Positions 23,768 to 41,176 of a stretch of 64,000 bases of DNA are shown piece after piece; positions within the stretch are counted from its first letter, which is position 1, and every line of letters starts with the position of its first letter. Under the pieces are notes generated by a model. That model ran no database searches. It worked only from the letters and a program-made list of their open reading frames with translations, and was not told the DNA's origin. A program made the position numbers and the translations under genes. Origin of the DNA: Azadirachta indica (Eukaryota > Streptophyta > Magnoliopsida > Sapindales > Meliaceae); contig CM040445.1 in assembly GCA_022749755.1 (NCBI GenBank), positions 12,669,182 to 12,733,181 of the forward strand, written 5' to 3'.

Positions 23768-26700
23768 ATGGCTTTTCAAGGGAAGAAACTCATCAATAAT
23801 CCCAATGGTTTGCATTTCTCCCCCTCTACTATTACCTTTTAATTTAATTTTAATTTATTTTATTTTCTCGTCTATCTTCTCGTTTTCGCGCTTGACTTTC
23901 TGTTCGCTCGCCGCGAAAACGGAAAATGAAAATTCTAAGTAGTCTTGTTCTTTTCTTTATTAATTATTTTTGAATTTTATATTGGTTGTAATTTTGAGCC
24001 ATTTTTTGCATGTGTGAATAATTTTTATTTAACTTGTTTTTTCATGCATGCAATTGAAATGTTGATTATGACCTAGAATTTCTTTAGTTTCTAACATTTT
24101 CTCGGCGTGGGAATCTGAACGTAGAAATTCACAGTGGATCCTATCTGTTTGGTTGTTGTGACTAGTGGAAACTTTTAAGATATGAAATTCGAAAGACCAA
24201 TACCCGTTATCTTCACAAAACATCGTTGTTTTTCTCGTTATATGGCATTTGTTTTGTCTTGCATTTTTATGACTTAAATTGCTCGGTGATAATAAAATCA
24301 AATTGAAGAGTGAGCTTATGTTCTTATTTTATCAAGATAAAAAGAAAAAAGAAAGAAAAGAAACTGGAAGTGTTTTGTTTCATGATTGTTGCAGATGTGG
24401 TGACTGAATTCATTGAGGGTCTTGTGGAAACTTATCCCGGTCTGCAGTACTTAGATGGTTTCCCGGAGGTGATAACATTTTCTACCTCCCATTTACTTGC
24501 AATGAAAAATGCAATGTTCGTTTGGTGGCTACTAACATAGTAGTATTTTTCATTTATGTGTTAATGCAGGTGAAGGTTGTTATACGTGCTGATGTTTCAG
24601 GTGCAACATATGACAAGGTTGCAGTTATTTCAGGTGTGAGAAATTGCACTGTGTTCAAACATTGTCATTTCAGTTTTATAATTTGGAGACTTCAAACTAC
24701 TTGTTCTAGAATTCCTGATATTTTCTCTCCAGAATCATAAATTTGATTGCATAGAAGCAATAATACATTAAACAGTATGTTACGCTAGGCTTGAGATTTG
24801 ACTTACAAAAATGATGCAAGATCATTTGGATCTGAAACTGTCTTTTCCGTTGACAAAATCATCATAAAATCTGTAAGCAAATGTTCACATTGCCAGTTTT
24901 ACTTGTATGTGTCTCTTTGGTTGCCAATCTTTTGTATATAGTCTTAGTTGTATGTGTCTTATTGGATGCCAATCTTTTGTATCAAATGTGGTCTTTATGA
25001 TATGCAACAGAAAAGTCCAATCAAAAGACTTAAATTTGTAGGATGAGTCTCAACTATTATGTAATATTTATAGAAAATCTATGACTGTTATGCTGAAACC
25101 ATTTATCCCTCAGACACCTAGAAAGGGATTATTGAGTTAACTAACCATGCTTTGATACCTTGTTATACAAATCCAACCTTAAACCTTAAGTTATTACATT
25201 GTGGGCGAAAGCTAAATTATAACATTTTCAATCTCATTTTAGAGCAATGTGGGAATCTTAGAAAAATTTCTCAAAAATAAATCTAATTTAAGAGGGTTGA
25301 ATTATACCTTTCCAGTAAGAAGTGTATGAAAACATTCTGGCAGCATGGCATCAGATGGAGGTCAATTTTGCATCATAGAAACAAAGGGATAAGATGAAAA
25401 TTTTCATTCATTCTTATATTTCCTTGAAAGTCAGTTTATGAATCTCTGAAGTAAGAACAAAGAGCTTTTGACTGACTATTGGACTCCCAGTTCATGACTT
25501 GAAAAATTAAGGACAATACTGAATTATCATATTATTATTTTAGCGTAAAACTCTTTAAGGTTTCCTTCACTTAACTTTTGGACTTTTCGTTTGACTTAAA
25601 TGTACACTGTTGTGCTGCTGGGCTAATTCCAGTCCTTATTTGAACAAATTTGGGCTGTTTGGGCTTTCAACTTCTTTCTTTGACAATTTTGTGTCTTTTG
25701 GAGATCTTTGTCACTGTCTATCAAATATTGGCTTCGTTACAATAAGATTGATCATCATAGAGAACTTTTAATCTAACTATATTCTTTGTGTACAGGAGGT
25801 GGAAGTGGCCATGAGCCTGCACATTCTGGATTTGTAGGAGAAGGAATGCTGACAGCTGCAATCTGTGGAGATGTTTTTGCGTCTCCCCCAGTAGATTCAA
25901 TTTTGGCTGTATGTTTCATTGCTTGTTATTATGTGTCTGTTCTTAGCTAGGAGTCCTGTCATTCATAGTATTATTCTATTGGCTGACTGATCTTGTGCAA
26001 TTCAACTTTAGGGCATCCGAGCTGTAACTGGTCCTATGGGATGTCTTCTTATAGTCACGGTACTGTTATTTCAAAAACACTTAAGTGATGATTTACCCAT
26101 TAATAATTTTGTTGCATTTTATAAGTTTTTTCTTTTGATTGTGAGAATTGTTACTGGATGTCTACTTATGTTCTGAATGTGGAGTTGTTTAGCTTTCATT
26201 TTTTGATTTATAATGTTATAATCTGAATGTTAACAGAATTATACTGGCGATCGTTTGAATTTTGGTTTGGCAGCTGAGCAAGCAAAATCTGAAGGTTATA
26301 AAGTAGAGGTATGTTCTTACCAAAATCTATAACTAAGCATAACCGATGGTTAAAGTAATGATACATTCTTTGCATTTGCAGATCGTTATCGTTGCAGATG
26401 ATTGTGCTTTGCCTCCACCTCGAGGCATAGCTGGAAGGAGAGGTTTGGCAGGCACTATTCTTGTTAACAAGGTTCTCTCTGTTTCTCTCTCCACTCTACC
26501 CTCTCTAGTAACATATGGATGAAGGGGCTTTTTGGTCTTTGCATTTCACTTGCAAACATACTAGTGAAATATATGAAAAATTAGTGCTGGTTCATGCATG
26601 CAGAATGGGAAGCTTAAGAGCCTTGCGTCAATTCCATGTTGAAAATTATGGTTCATAGTGTCAAGCAAAGAAAGAGAAATAGACTAAATATATGTCATTG

Positions 26701-29700
26701 TAATACAGTTTTAGGCTAAATTTCACAAACAAATTATTTGCATGCTTTGCATGTTATATTATTGACCAGTTGCTTATGATGTATCATGACTTGTTGACCA
26801 TTTGGAAAGGCTGAACTGGTCTCTATGTGGTTCATACTAAATCTTTATTTTTTAATATCTATTCTTTGCCAAAGACAGGTTGCTGGAGCTGCTGCTGCTG
26901 CTGGCCTTACTCTTGCCAATGTTGCTGCAGAAGCAAAACGTGCATCTGAACTGGTTGGAACAATGGGTGTTGCATTATCTGTCTGTACGTTGCCTGGGCA
27001 GGTTACATCAGATCGTTTGGGCCCAGGAAAAATGGAACTCGGTCTTGGAATTGTGAGTTACTTTTAATGCAGAAACTCATTTTAATATAGATAGTGTAAA
27101 ACATCTGATAGTGATTTAAATACTTAAGTATTTTTAATTGTTCAGAATAAACTGATGTTAATTCCATATATTTCGAGTTGATTTTTGAATATGTTTTACA
27201 TTTTACTTTAGTAGCTGGCTCTTTTCATGGAACTCTTTAGCATACGGCTCATCTAGTCGTCAGACCCTTAAACTGTTGCCATAAGATTTATGTATTGAAC
27301 TAAAAATAACTCTCATGTCTTTCAGCATGGTGAACCTGGGGCTGCTGTGGTGGACCTTCAGCCCGTAGACGTGGTTGTTTCTCACGTTCTTAAGCAGATA
27401 TTGTCGACGGTATGCTCCAATATTGAAGGAGATATCATCTTTTAGATAATGAGTTCAATTCATAGCAGTTGAGAAAAAGAAATAGCACAGAAGAAAGTTT
27501 TTTAACAAAATGCCATCAGTTGCTCAAATTCTTTGGAAGACTAGAGAAAATCTGATTCTTGCTCCCTTTTATTGCATCCATTTTTTCTAAAACTCAGTGT
27601 TTTACTCCATGCATATTATGAAACTTCATATAACACATCTAATGCAATATATCATTTATCTGCTGCTTAATTTGATGTTCTATTATTCTTGTTGGTTGCT
27701 GTTTGTAGGAAACTAATTATGTTCCCATTACACGGGGAAATAGGGTGGTGCTCATGATCAATGGGTAGGTCGATGAGTATCTCTATGCTTTAGATCGAAA
27801 TTTACTTTGTTATGTGATTGGAACTCGAGATGATGTTGGTAGAATGAGCATCTTGTTTTATTTTTTTTCAATGAGCATCCTGGTCTTTTTTTTTTTTTTT
27901 TATAGGAAACAAAAAGCTTACATTAAAGTAATTGTGATCTACAAGAGTAAGCTAGCTGTTGAAAAATCAGGATCACAGATCACCTTGGGACAATGTCTGG
28001 ATATGTACAAAAAGAATAAGAACCAGCTCTAAAGTTGAGTTCTACCAGAAAACAAAACTGCCTATAGGAACAGCGATACACATAGAAACTATACAAAAGT
28101 AACCTAATGCCCCTTCTGCTTTAGGCTTATGGAAGATGAAGTGGCATCAGTGTCCTGCACTAGAGTTGAAATAATTTGGTGTATAGTCTCATGTGATGAA
28201 CCAAATAACATTTATGTGATATTACTTCTAATTTATGATGATCAAAAACAATTTACTGGGAAATGCAAAGTTACAGTACTCAGAATCCCAGTGGGAACAA
28301 TCCCTTTGGTGTAGTTTTACACTGTTGGTAATAACCCTGGCTGTCTAAACTGATTTGCTGCAATTTAACTGGAAAGAAGTACCTACCTTGTTATCTGAAT
28401 GATTTCCTTTTAACATAGAATAGCAATCTAGGTACATTCATTTGTTTTTATTTCCTTATTATCTGAATGATTCATTCATTCATTTTACTCTGTTGCCTGC
28501 AGGTTAGGTGCCACTCCTGTGATGGAACTGATGATTGCAGCCGGAAAAGCAGTTCCAAATTTGCAACTGGAACATGGACTGGCAGTTGATAGAGTGTATA
28601 CAGGATCTTTCATGACTTCACTTGACATGGCAGGTTAGTTTTAGCTTCCAACAACAATCTGTTTAAGTAATTATATAATGAATCTTGGTGCTGGTTTCTT
28701 TCAGGATTTTCAATTTCCATCATGAACGCAGATGGAGCAATTCTACAACGCCTTGATGCTCCAACTAGGGCTCCTCATTGGCCTGTTGCTGTTGATGGTC
28801 TGTGACATGTTAGAATATTCCATTCTTTGTTTGTGTTCCCTAATTCACTTATGTTTGTAAGTTTGTCATGTTTGAAGCTTTGCCAATGGCCAAACTGATG
28901 ATCTTTATACGGTAGATCTATAGGACAAAATGATCATATACTCTTCTAAAGTCAAAAGAAAGTGTTATGGTGATTTATTTTCGTTGATTTCTGGAGTTTT
29001 CTGTGCTTGCAGGTAATCGTCCACCGGCCAAGATTCCTGTTCCAATGCCACCTTCTCGATCCACAAAGAGTGATGAGGTTAGTTTTTAGAATCTGTTTGA
29101 TATTTTAAAAGGGGTTATTTTGGAAGGATATAATTGTATGGTGGGAGAAGTTGCCTCCTCAGATATATTTAATCGCATATATATAACACTGTTATGAGTT
29201 GGTACTACTAGACAAAGTTGACCAGCATATGGGTGGTTAGTTAATTGCTTGTTGGGTTATCTCTTGCATTGGAGCTTCACAGATCAGCCAAGCTTCCTCT
29301 TATCCAAAACATGGATGGGCATTAGTTAGGCCTCTACAAACAGCTATTCTGATCGTTAAATTCACTAGTTTCACTATAAGAATTGTATTATGTGCAAGAA
29401 AATCCCCTTTTACCACAAACTTCTGTTCTTAATGCATGGACAATATTATGCAGTTGATGATGAAACCACAGCAAATAATTTCCTCTTAAATCTTGAATGC
29501 TAATGACTTGAGGGCTCTTAGTCAACAAGTCTTCCTCACCAAATCATTTTGTTAGATGATTTTTCTTATGTCAAATTTGGAGCACAATGTTTTAAAATGA
29601 GCTGGTGAACAACAATGATGGTGAAGACAACTATGGTTGACTTTTTAGTGCTTGGTTGTCACCTGCAAAGGGTTAAAAGTAGCATTTGCTTTCTCGTACT

Positions 29701-31779
29701 CTTGTATGAGAGCTAATTGTCCAATTTTGCTGTTGATTAGTCATTAAATCGACCACTACAGCTAAGTCAACAAGGCCGAATACTCGAGGTGGCTATTGAG
29801 GCAGCAGCAAATGCAGTTATCAAGCTCAGGGACAATTTAAATGAATGGGATAGCAAAGTTGGTGATGGTGACTGTGGATCAACAGTGAGTCCAATCCCAA
29901 ACTCCTGCATCATCTTTTTTTTGCTGCTGGTACATAACTTTTTGGATCCTATGTCAATTTATTTGCTTTTGCAGATGTACAGAGGTGCAACAGCAGTTCT
30001 AGAGGACATGAAAAAGTAGTAAGTTTTCACTCCTATTTGGGAATCTTTTACGTTACAGTGGAAATTATGCTACCATGAAGCAGACCTGTTGCAAATCTTG
30101 GACTAGATCCATATCTTCTTTTTCCTCCTTTTCCCTCATTCTTTCTGTGGTTTCTCTTATTATTTCTGCATGTACCAGTAATTTGTCCATTATAGTATCA
30201 GTGTGCTCAAAATGAAACATCTTAGAAGTTGGCATAGAAACTTCAGTTTGTCATGGATCAGAATCTTTCTTTTTGTGTTTGTTCTAAATTTGGTGCTTGG
30301 AACTTGAATATGGTTCGATTTATTTATGAACTTGGATTCTTAGTCTATAATATTGCTATGCAAAGGATGGGACTTGTCCAAGTTCGTCAATACAAATTAG
30401 TTTCTTCTAATTTTTCATTTCATAGGCTTTAGTTGACAAAGCATCCTTTTCTATGTCCAGTTATCCTTTGAACGATGCTGGAGAAACAATTAATGAAATT
30501 GGAGCTACTGTTGGGAGAGTCATGGGTGGAACGAGTGGAATCTTGTAACTTTCCTTCTTTTTCTCTCTACCCATTATGCTTAGACATTCACGTTTTATGA
30601 TATCTTTTTTTTATGTATTCCTGAGCCATAGATCTCCATGTTATTCCTTATGAAACAGATACAATATATTTTGTAAGGCAGCATATGGAAAGTTGAAAGC
30701 AAATGCCCAGTCAGTCATCACATCAAAACAATGTGAGATTTTTTTCCCTTGTGAATTAAGTTTTCAGGCTTGCCTACCATGACTAACTGCTTTTTCTGGT
30801 TCAGGGGCTGAAGCACTTGAAGCTTCCATTGCTGCAGTCAGTAACTATGGAGGAGCCACTGCTGGTTACCGCACATTGTTAGATGCCTTGATTCCAGCCG
30901 CTGCAGTTCTTCAGGAGGTTGATCCTTAGTTATAATTATGGCAACCGTCTTATGCTTTGTAGATTGCATGCTAATGATATTTTGTCCTGATATTTTACGT
31001 TACAATCAGAGGTTAGCTGCCGGGGTTGATCCTGCCACTGCTTTTCTTCTATCATCCGAAGCATCATTGGCTGGAGCTGAATCCACTAAGCGCATGCAGG
31101 CACAGGTGAGGTTCTTATTGATCCTTTCCCTGTTATTTAGGATTCTAGTTCGTTCAACATATCTCACCAATAATGCAAGATGCCTGTGAGTGAAAAGAGC
31201 TATAGCGATCACAAGGTTATGTTATAATGCTCATGGAAGAGATCTGAGAGGAAAAATTCTATGAAATTATGGAGAACAAGATCTCAGAAAAGGAATAGTA
31301 TAATTAAGGTATTAAGATAATTAATGAGTGTACTTCTGTAAGTTGTTCAGTGGGGCAGCCAACTAAAGTTTGTCATGTTATGGAATTATTTCTATGCCAT
31401 GAAATAGAAATGGTGGGAGTCTTTTCCTGTCAGGTGAGGCGTCAGCTTGAAGCTTGAGGTTAGTTTCACAAAAAATGTCTAAAGCATAGATATAATAATG
31501 GGTTCACTTTTGAATAAATCACACATTTGGAATCTAGTAAATTGCACTAAAATGATGTCTTATTCATGATTTATGATGAACCTACACAATTCCTTCAGCA
31601 TTCAATGTATCATATTGCCTTTGTTGAGTTTGAAATCTGACCTATAATTAACGCAGGCTGGCCGTTCAACCTACATCTCTGGGGACATCCTTGCATCAGT
31701 TCCTGACCCAGGTGCCATGGCTGCAGCCGCATGGTACAGGGCAGCAGCCTTAGCTGTTAAGGACAAGTACAAAGCTTGA
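23768..31779 (+). CDS. Dihydroxyacetone kinase / triokinase, 20 exons
   Basis: ATP-dependent kinase that phosphorylates dihydroxyacetone (and, in the triokinase type, glyceraldehyde) in the cytosol. Exons: 23768-23807, 24395-24468, 24570-24633, 25796-25908, 26012-26059, 26237-26308, 26382-26471, 26879-27052, 27326-27409, 27709-27764, 28503-28633, 28705-28797, 29013-29077, 29741-29884, 29975-30018, 30461-30544, 30659-30732, 30805-30917, 31010-31105, 31657-31779. They total 1782 nt, 593 aa, with all phases consistent. The DhaK domain is about residues 1-340: [10 protein letters not shown] near residue 60 and HGEPG with H226, the residue expected to bind substrate covalently. A Pro-rich linker ([14 protein letters not shown]) leads to DhaL, about 370-593, with Mg-ATP aspartates in GDGDCG (D410, D412) and MGGTSG at 452-457. 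Single-chain DhaK-DhaL is the normal eukaryotic form. Confidence 0.95.
24903..24982 (+). repeat. Two-unit 45-bp tandem repeat in DAK intron 3
   Basis: Two copies of a unit that begins TTGTATGTGTCT and ends GCCAATCTTTTGTAT occur 45 bp apart with a few differences. Intron 3 (24634-25795) shows nothing else recognisable. Confidence 0.75.
27887..28320 (-). mobile_element. Possible retroelement remnant in DAK intron 10
   Basis: A run of T (about 27888-27903) is followed by several hundred bases clearly less AT-rich than the surrounding intron. This is what a retroposon inserted on the minus strand would look like, with the T run as its poly(A) tail. No reverse transcriptase motif, promoter box or target duplication was identified, so it may be plain intron sequence. 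Confidence 0.25.
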
Positions 31780-35770
<3,991 letters not shown>

Positions 35771-36960
35771 TCCCAATTATTTTGTTTTGGAAATTGTAGG
35801 GATGTAAGACTAAGAAACACCTAAAAACATATCTACTCGGTGCTAATACGTCATGTTTAAGACATTTCGAAAACCACTGATGAATAGTTTATTCTACTTC
35901 CCTACTAGTCTTTGTTTCTTGGGATTTAATACCTACTGTGCTTGGATGCGTATATAGTTATATAGTCAGCTTATTTTTACTTGCATTATAATGACAGCCA
36001 CAGATCATTTTAATGGTTTTTGTGTATGGTTGCTCTGTTTCCAGTTGTATCAAATGCTTTTAGTGCTTTCTTTCTCCCACTACTCAATGCCTAGATTTTA
36101 TGTTGGATGGGTTGCCATACTTGTTCTTGTCTCAAATTGGTTATTTAGTCCGTTAAAACACTCTTTGCTGATTCGGTACAATTTGTAGCCTAATTTGTCC
36201 TTTGTGCTAGATTTGTGTCAACTTAAGACAGCTAGATTTATGTTGGTACCTAATTTCTAGAATGTTGGCCTAACTTGACCGATCGATCTAGTACTATTAG
36301 TGTCGTGTTAGGTTGAGCTTTGGACATATTTATTCTTTGAAAGAAAAATTGCAAAACATAGATAGTGAAGGTAATTGAGAGATTAGATGTTTGTTATTAC
36401 GTTGAATGTCACAAAAACAACTGTTGACTACAAACGTGAGTTAATTAAGGCGCCGCTGTTTGTTATTACTGTTTTGAGGAAGGAAATAAAAGCAACTAAT
36501 TGTTCTGTGTAAATCTGTGAGTGGATAATAAAATGTTAATCAACAACTACAAACAGATGATTCAGAGTGTTTAGCTTTTTTTTTTTTTTTTTTTTCACTG
36601 CAAAAATTATAAACAGATAATTATAGATTGTAAAATTTATTTGATTAAGAGTGTTTTTTTTTTTAATCTAATTACGTGATCAAATACACTTTGTTAATAA
36701 AATTTAACATAAAAAATTAACATCTATATAAACAATATTATGCATGCACAATTAGAAGTTTAGATTGAGAGGGAGAATTCTAATTTTCCATTCATATGAT
36801 ATATCTAGCTCATAAATTAGATGTATGAACTTTATACCAAACAAAAAACAAACCAGATTAATGAAGCAAAAACATGAGATCGAGAAATCACACAAATCAA
36901 AACTAAAATTAAAATTATGTAAAAAAAAAAAAAGAAAAAAAAAAGGGACTTCTCTCTACA
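35771..36960. other. Convergent 3' flanks of calmodulin and the ZF-HD gene
   Basis: The genes on either side point toward each other, so both 3' UTRs lie here. The part to about 36200 has the T-rich look of a calmodulin 3' UTR. Long T and A runs are at 36577-36595 and 36919-36943. No further gene was recognised. Confidence 0.5.
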
Positions 36961-37497
36961 CTACTGAGTAGTAAGAGAAGAAGCATTCCCAGTAGAAGCA
37001 GAAGCTGCAGATGAAGAAGAAGAAGAAGAATTCTTATGATTATGCATCCAAACTTTAAAAACCTGTCTGCTCACTCCAATTCCTCTGCAAAATCTCTCTA
37101 CTTCATCTTCTACATCCTTCCTCAGCAGCTTCCACCCCAGCTTCTCCGCAAACGCCATCATTTTCTCCTTCTGCTCCGGCGTAAACTTCGTCCTGAACCT
37201 CTTCTTCCCCTTCCTCTCCACAGCCTCCGGTGACTCCACCACCACCTGCGGGCCCCTGATGCCTCCTGCACCGTTACCATACTCCATCAACTCCATTGTT
37301 GCTTCAATATTCTCGCTGCTGCTGCTGCTATAAGCCACCTTGCGGTGGAAGTTCCTGTGGCAGCCGCATGCAGCGCATTGTAGAGATGTTGGGTAAGTGT
37401 TGTCAGCGGTGAACTCGCCACAGCCGTCGGTGGCGTAGCTCCCCAAGCTGGCCGCATGGTTTCTTAAGCACTCTCTGTACTTGTGCTCTCTCTCCAT
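36961..37497 (-). CDS. ZF-HD homeodomain transcription factor
   Basis: Intronless, 178 aa. Zinc-finger homeodomain (ZHD) proteins are plant-specific nuclear factors that dimerise through the N-terminal zinc finger. Residues 7-54 form that domain: YRECLRNHAA, then DGCGEF, then LQCAACGCHRNFHRK, with all expected Cys and His. A short variable linker follows. The homeodomain occupies about residues 97-157 (KKRFRTKFTPEQKEKM to VSRQVFKVWMHNHKN) and has the M-for-Q/N change in helix 3 (WMHNHK) usual for ZHD proteins. The C-terminus is Ser/Ala-rich low complexity. Having both domains separates it from the MINI ZINC FINGER (MIF) proteins, which lack the homeodomain. It is among the shorter ZHDs; I did not assign a number. 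Confidence 0.95.
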   Translation of the reverse strand: MEREHKYRECLRNHAASLGSYATDGCGEFTADNTYPTSLQCAACGCHRNFHRKVAYSSSSSENIEATMELMEYGNGAGGIRGPQVVVESPEAVERKGKKRFRTKFTPEQKEKMMAFAEKLGWKLLRKDVEDEVERFCRGIGVSRQVFKVWMHNHKNSSSSSSSAASASTGNASSLTTQ

Positions 37498-39365
37498 TTC
37501 CGATCCTCTCTCTTTCTTTTCTGTGTTTCTTTTGAAGGTCTTCTCCTTTCTGTTTGATAGTGAGAAAATTATGAATTACTGTATGAGTTGATTGGAAAAT
37601 AGGATATTTATTTATTTGTACTTTAGAACATTGTTGTATGTATTTGTGAACATATATATATATATATAATTATGATGTCAAAATTGTTTTAGGTATAGCT
37701 ATTTGCACTTTATAGGTGAAAGTAAAATATTAGAAAGAAAAGCAAAAAATTTAAAAAATTTAAATGAGATAAGACTAATGAATTATAACGTGTGAACCAA
37801 ATTCATTGTTTTGTTAATGACAATATGATTGAAAACAGGACGTATTTATATTTTTATGAAATAATTTTGTTTAAAATTTAGTCAAAGAAAAGAGAATTTT
37901 GAATTATATATCTTTATTTGTAATAAATATAATATATATTTTTAATATTTTTATTTATATTAATTATGTGTTTAATAGAATTGTTTTAAATAAATAAAAA
38001 TAATATAGTAAACATGTTTTGTTTAAAACTTCTCTTAATTATCACTTATCACAATATTATTAAGAAAGTAAAAGTATATCAAATCATACCTAGATATTCT
38101 TTTGTTTTCTTCTTTTATTTCAAAAAAAAGTATAATTTCAGTTAAAACATATTTCATGTGTTAAAAATATAGTTGATGTACACTCGTTCAACAATTAGTA
38201 TTTATTAATCACGCACTTATTTATACTTGTCACACTGACTATTTTTTCTTTCTATATTAATATCTTTGAAATAAAAATCATACAACACTTCAATCTTAAA
38301 TATACTTTTAAAAAGTTTTAACCTTTTTTTTTTCTTAAATATTTATTTGTTGCTTAAATTTACATATTATTTTATATTAATTGTAATTTTTTTTTTTAGA
38401 TTAAATTATAATTTTAATTATTTAAAAGAGATTAATTTTCATAAAGAATGTAAAAAAAAATTCTGTAAAAAATAAGAGAAAATACAATAAGAAAAATGCA
38501 GAGAAAGAATGAATTCTTACTCTCTCTCAAAGATGTTTCACGAGAAGAAAATGTGAAAACAAAATGAAAAAACAAAAAAAGAAGGCCAGGTGAATGAGAT
38601 ATTGTGTATAAAAAATAAAGATAAAAAATAAAATAAATCACTTTAAAGCTGTACAAGGGCCCGTGAACAGTATGGGATTTATTCAATAATTGACGTTGGG
38701 ATAGAGATATAACCAACCAAAAATAAATAATAAATAATAAATAATAAATGATTCGGAATTATTCGTGAAGGAAAAAGTTTTTACAGCACTTGTACAAAAT
38801 ATTTAGAATTGTTGTATTTTCATTTACTTTTAAAATATAACTATTGAAACATTTAATAAATTGATATTATTATTTGAGAGTTAATATTCACGGTGCATTA
38901 TAATGTCTCATTTGTATTTCCTATTTAATAATTTAATGATTTTAATTTGAAGTTGTGACTTCAACTTTAGAGATAAGGTACAGGTATCTGGTTTTCTCAT
39001 ATTAACCATAAAAAATATTTTGTAAAATAATTTACTAAGAGTAATACCACACATATCAAGTATCGTGTCAAATGAAGTGTTAATTATTAATTAGATGATA
39101 ATTATTTATTATACTATTTCATTGTTTAAAAAATTAATCACAAAAAAAAAATAGATAAAACTTTGAGATAACATTTAAAAAGTGTAATATTAGTGGACAC
39201 TGAATAAACCAGAAAAAGAAGAGAAAAGGAAAAAGAAATGCTAATGACTCTATAGATTGTCAATGCAGGTTGGCTGTTCATTTGATGTGTTTGGGTCCAT
39301 TTGGGTTTTAGGATTTATTTATTTTTTTTTTTAAAAAAATGTGATCAGTGTTTAGTCACAGTCAT

Positions 39366-39369
<4 letters not shown>

Positions 39370-39397
<28 letters not shown>
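39370..39397. repeat. (TA)n microsatellite
   Basis: An uninterrupted TA run just outside the left end of the small MITE at 39406. Confidence 0.9.
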
Positions 39398-39405
39398 GCG
39401 AAGTA

Positions 39406-39620
39406 AAATCAGTGACCCTTTTATTTTATACAAAACTTTAAATCAATTGTAAACCGTTGGATATAAGCATATTCAACGGTTAAAATTACATCTAATCATA
39501 TAATTAATGCATTCATAATTAATATATATGTCAAATACAATCTTAACTACTGAATATGTTTATATCCAATAGTTTATAATTAATGTAAAATTTTGTGTAA
39601 AATAAAAAAATTACTGATCT
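39406..39620. mobile_element. Small MITE with long inverted repeats, copy 2
   Basis: About 80 bp at each end pair as inverted repeats: left AATCAGTGACCCTTTTATTT..., right inverted ATCAGTAATTTTTTTATTT.... Internal words such as TTGGATATAAGCATATTCAA recur inversely as TTGAATATG-like and TATATCCAATAG. Layout and the central GGTTAAAATTACATCTAATCA match the element at 14087-14270. No ORF. Ends are approximate. Confidence 0.7.
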
Positions 39621-40640
39621 GCCCCTATATATGTACATAGATACATGTGACCACTTCTATTCTATATACACTGTAACAATATAAAACCAAGTTATATACT
39701 CTTCAATGGGCCCTAAAATAAAATAAAATAAATAATAAGTGTAATAACAACAATGAAGCAGAAGAAGAAGGAAAGTTGCTCGAATGAAGAAAAACAAATG
39801 ATGACGAATCCTTATCCAGACCCAAATTGCATATGGGCATGTCTGTTTTTAGGTCTGCACCTCATTTTTCTTGAATTTTCTATCATAATTTTTTTAGGCC
39901 AAAAGTGTATTTTTCTTGTACAATCTTTTTGTTTTTGTTCATTTACTCTATTTTACGAGAAGTTAAGATAGATGTAAGTTTAACCTCTAGAAAATCTATA
40001 TAATTTGAACGAAATTTGCCTCAATTCAAAGAAAATTTGTTTCAAACTTTGAATCCCTTTCCTTATAAAAGGAAAGGAATGTAAATATTTTATTATAAAC
40101 TACTAATAAATAATTGATTAATAGAGTTTGTGTTGATTTAATTTTTTATTTTAAAAATAAGATGATTAATAAATTGATTCTTACTATGTTAATTTTACGC
40201 GAAAAATATTTTTGGTTTTAATTTATTTTTTTAAAAAAATAAAGATATAAGATTTTAAGTTTTTATGATCAATCAAGTATTGATTTAATTATATAATAAT
40301 GAGGAGTAAATGCAAAGTTCATGTGTGATAAATTTACAAAAATAATAATGTCATTGAAATACGAGGTTTGAATAATTGGATATTAAGAAAGTATCAAGTT
40401 AATTTGTACTCGTTATGATTTATGAGAGAACACTCAAATTCAAGAAGCATGAAAAATTTATATTATATATTTATAATTACAAATTGATTTAATGTTGGAA
40501 ATAAAGGAGACTTTGATAAACTCTCAATAGAAGTCATTATCTTATTGTCAAAAAAAAATTCTATGTTATGTTATGCGGTGTAGCATGATCGATTGAGCTC
40601 AAGCTCAGTTAATCACAGATGGATTCTCTTGCTAAGCCCG

Positions 40641-40717
40641 TTTTAGTGGGCCTCCTTTACTTATTGAGCTCAATAGATCTTTTAGTGGGCCTCCTTTAAT
40701 CATTGAGCTCTATCTAC
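40641..40717 (+). repeat. Two-unit 39-bp tandem repeat
   Basis: Two units begin TTTTAGTGGGCCTCCTTTA and continue to ATTGAGCTC, 39 bp apart. The surrounding sequence has further GAGCTC words (about 40596). Confidence 0.75.
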
Positions 40718-41144
40718 ATATATATGTTCCGATTTCGCTTTATGTTTGCATGAAAAAAAAAAAAAGAAAGATGGGTGTACTCAGTAATACCCAACAGATT
40801 GGGGTTTTCTTTGTGCTTCGAACTCTAAATAAATAATTACATAAAAAATCAATCAGAATCTATGTATATTATTGCCTGAGCTGAGTATAATTAATTTGTT
40901 TGACTGAGAAATGATTGTAAGAGAAGATAATTATTACAGAAAGGTTATGAAAAAAGAGTAGTAGTCAAATTGGGAATAATTAATTAGGGATGAGTCGGGC
41001 TAAGTATTGTACGTAGAGGCACTGCACAGAACAGCAGGGAAGGCAGGAGGCAGGACTGAAATGAAATGAAATGAAAATAAGATACGATACGTAGATAATG
41101 AATAGTAATAATAATAATAGTAATAGAGCAGGGCTGATGCTGAT

Positions 41145-41145
41145 G

Positions 41146-41176
<31 letters not shown>
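41145..41176 (+). repeat. (CTGGTT)n microsatellite
   Basis: Several six-base TTCTGG/CTGGTT units follow a short GATGCT run. On the minus strand it reads as an NQNQNQ low-complexity peptide, which is not taken as a gene. Confidence 0.8.
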
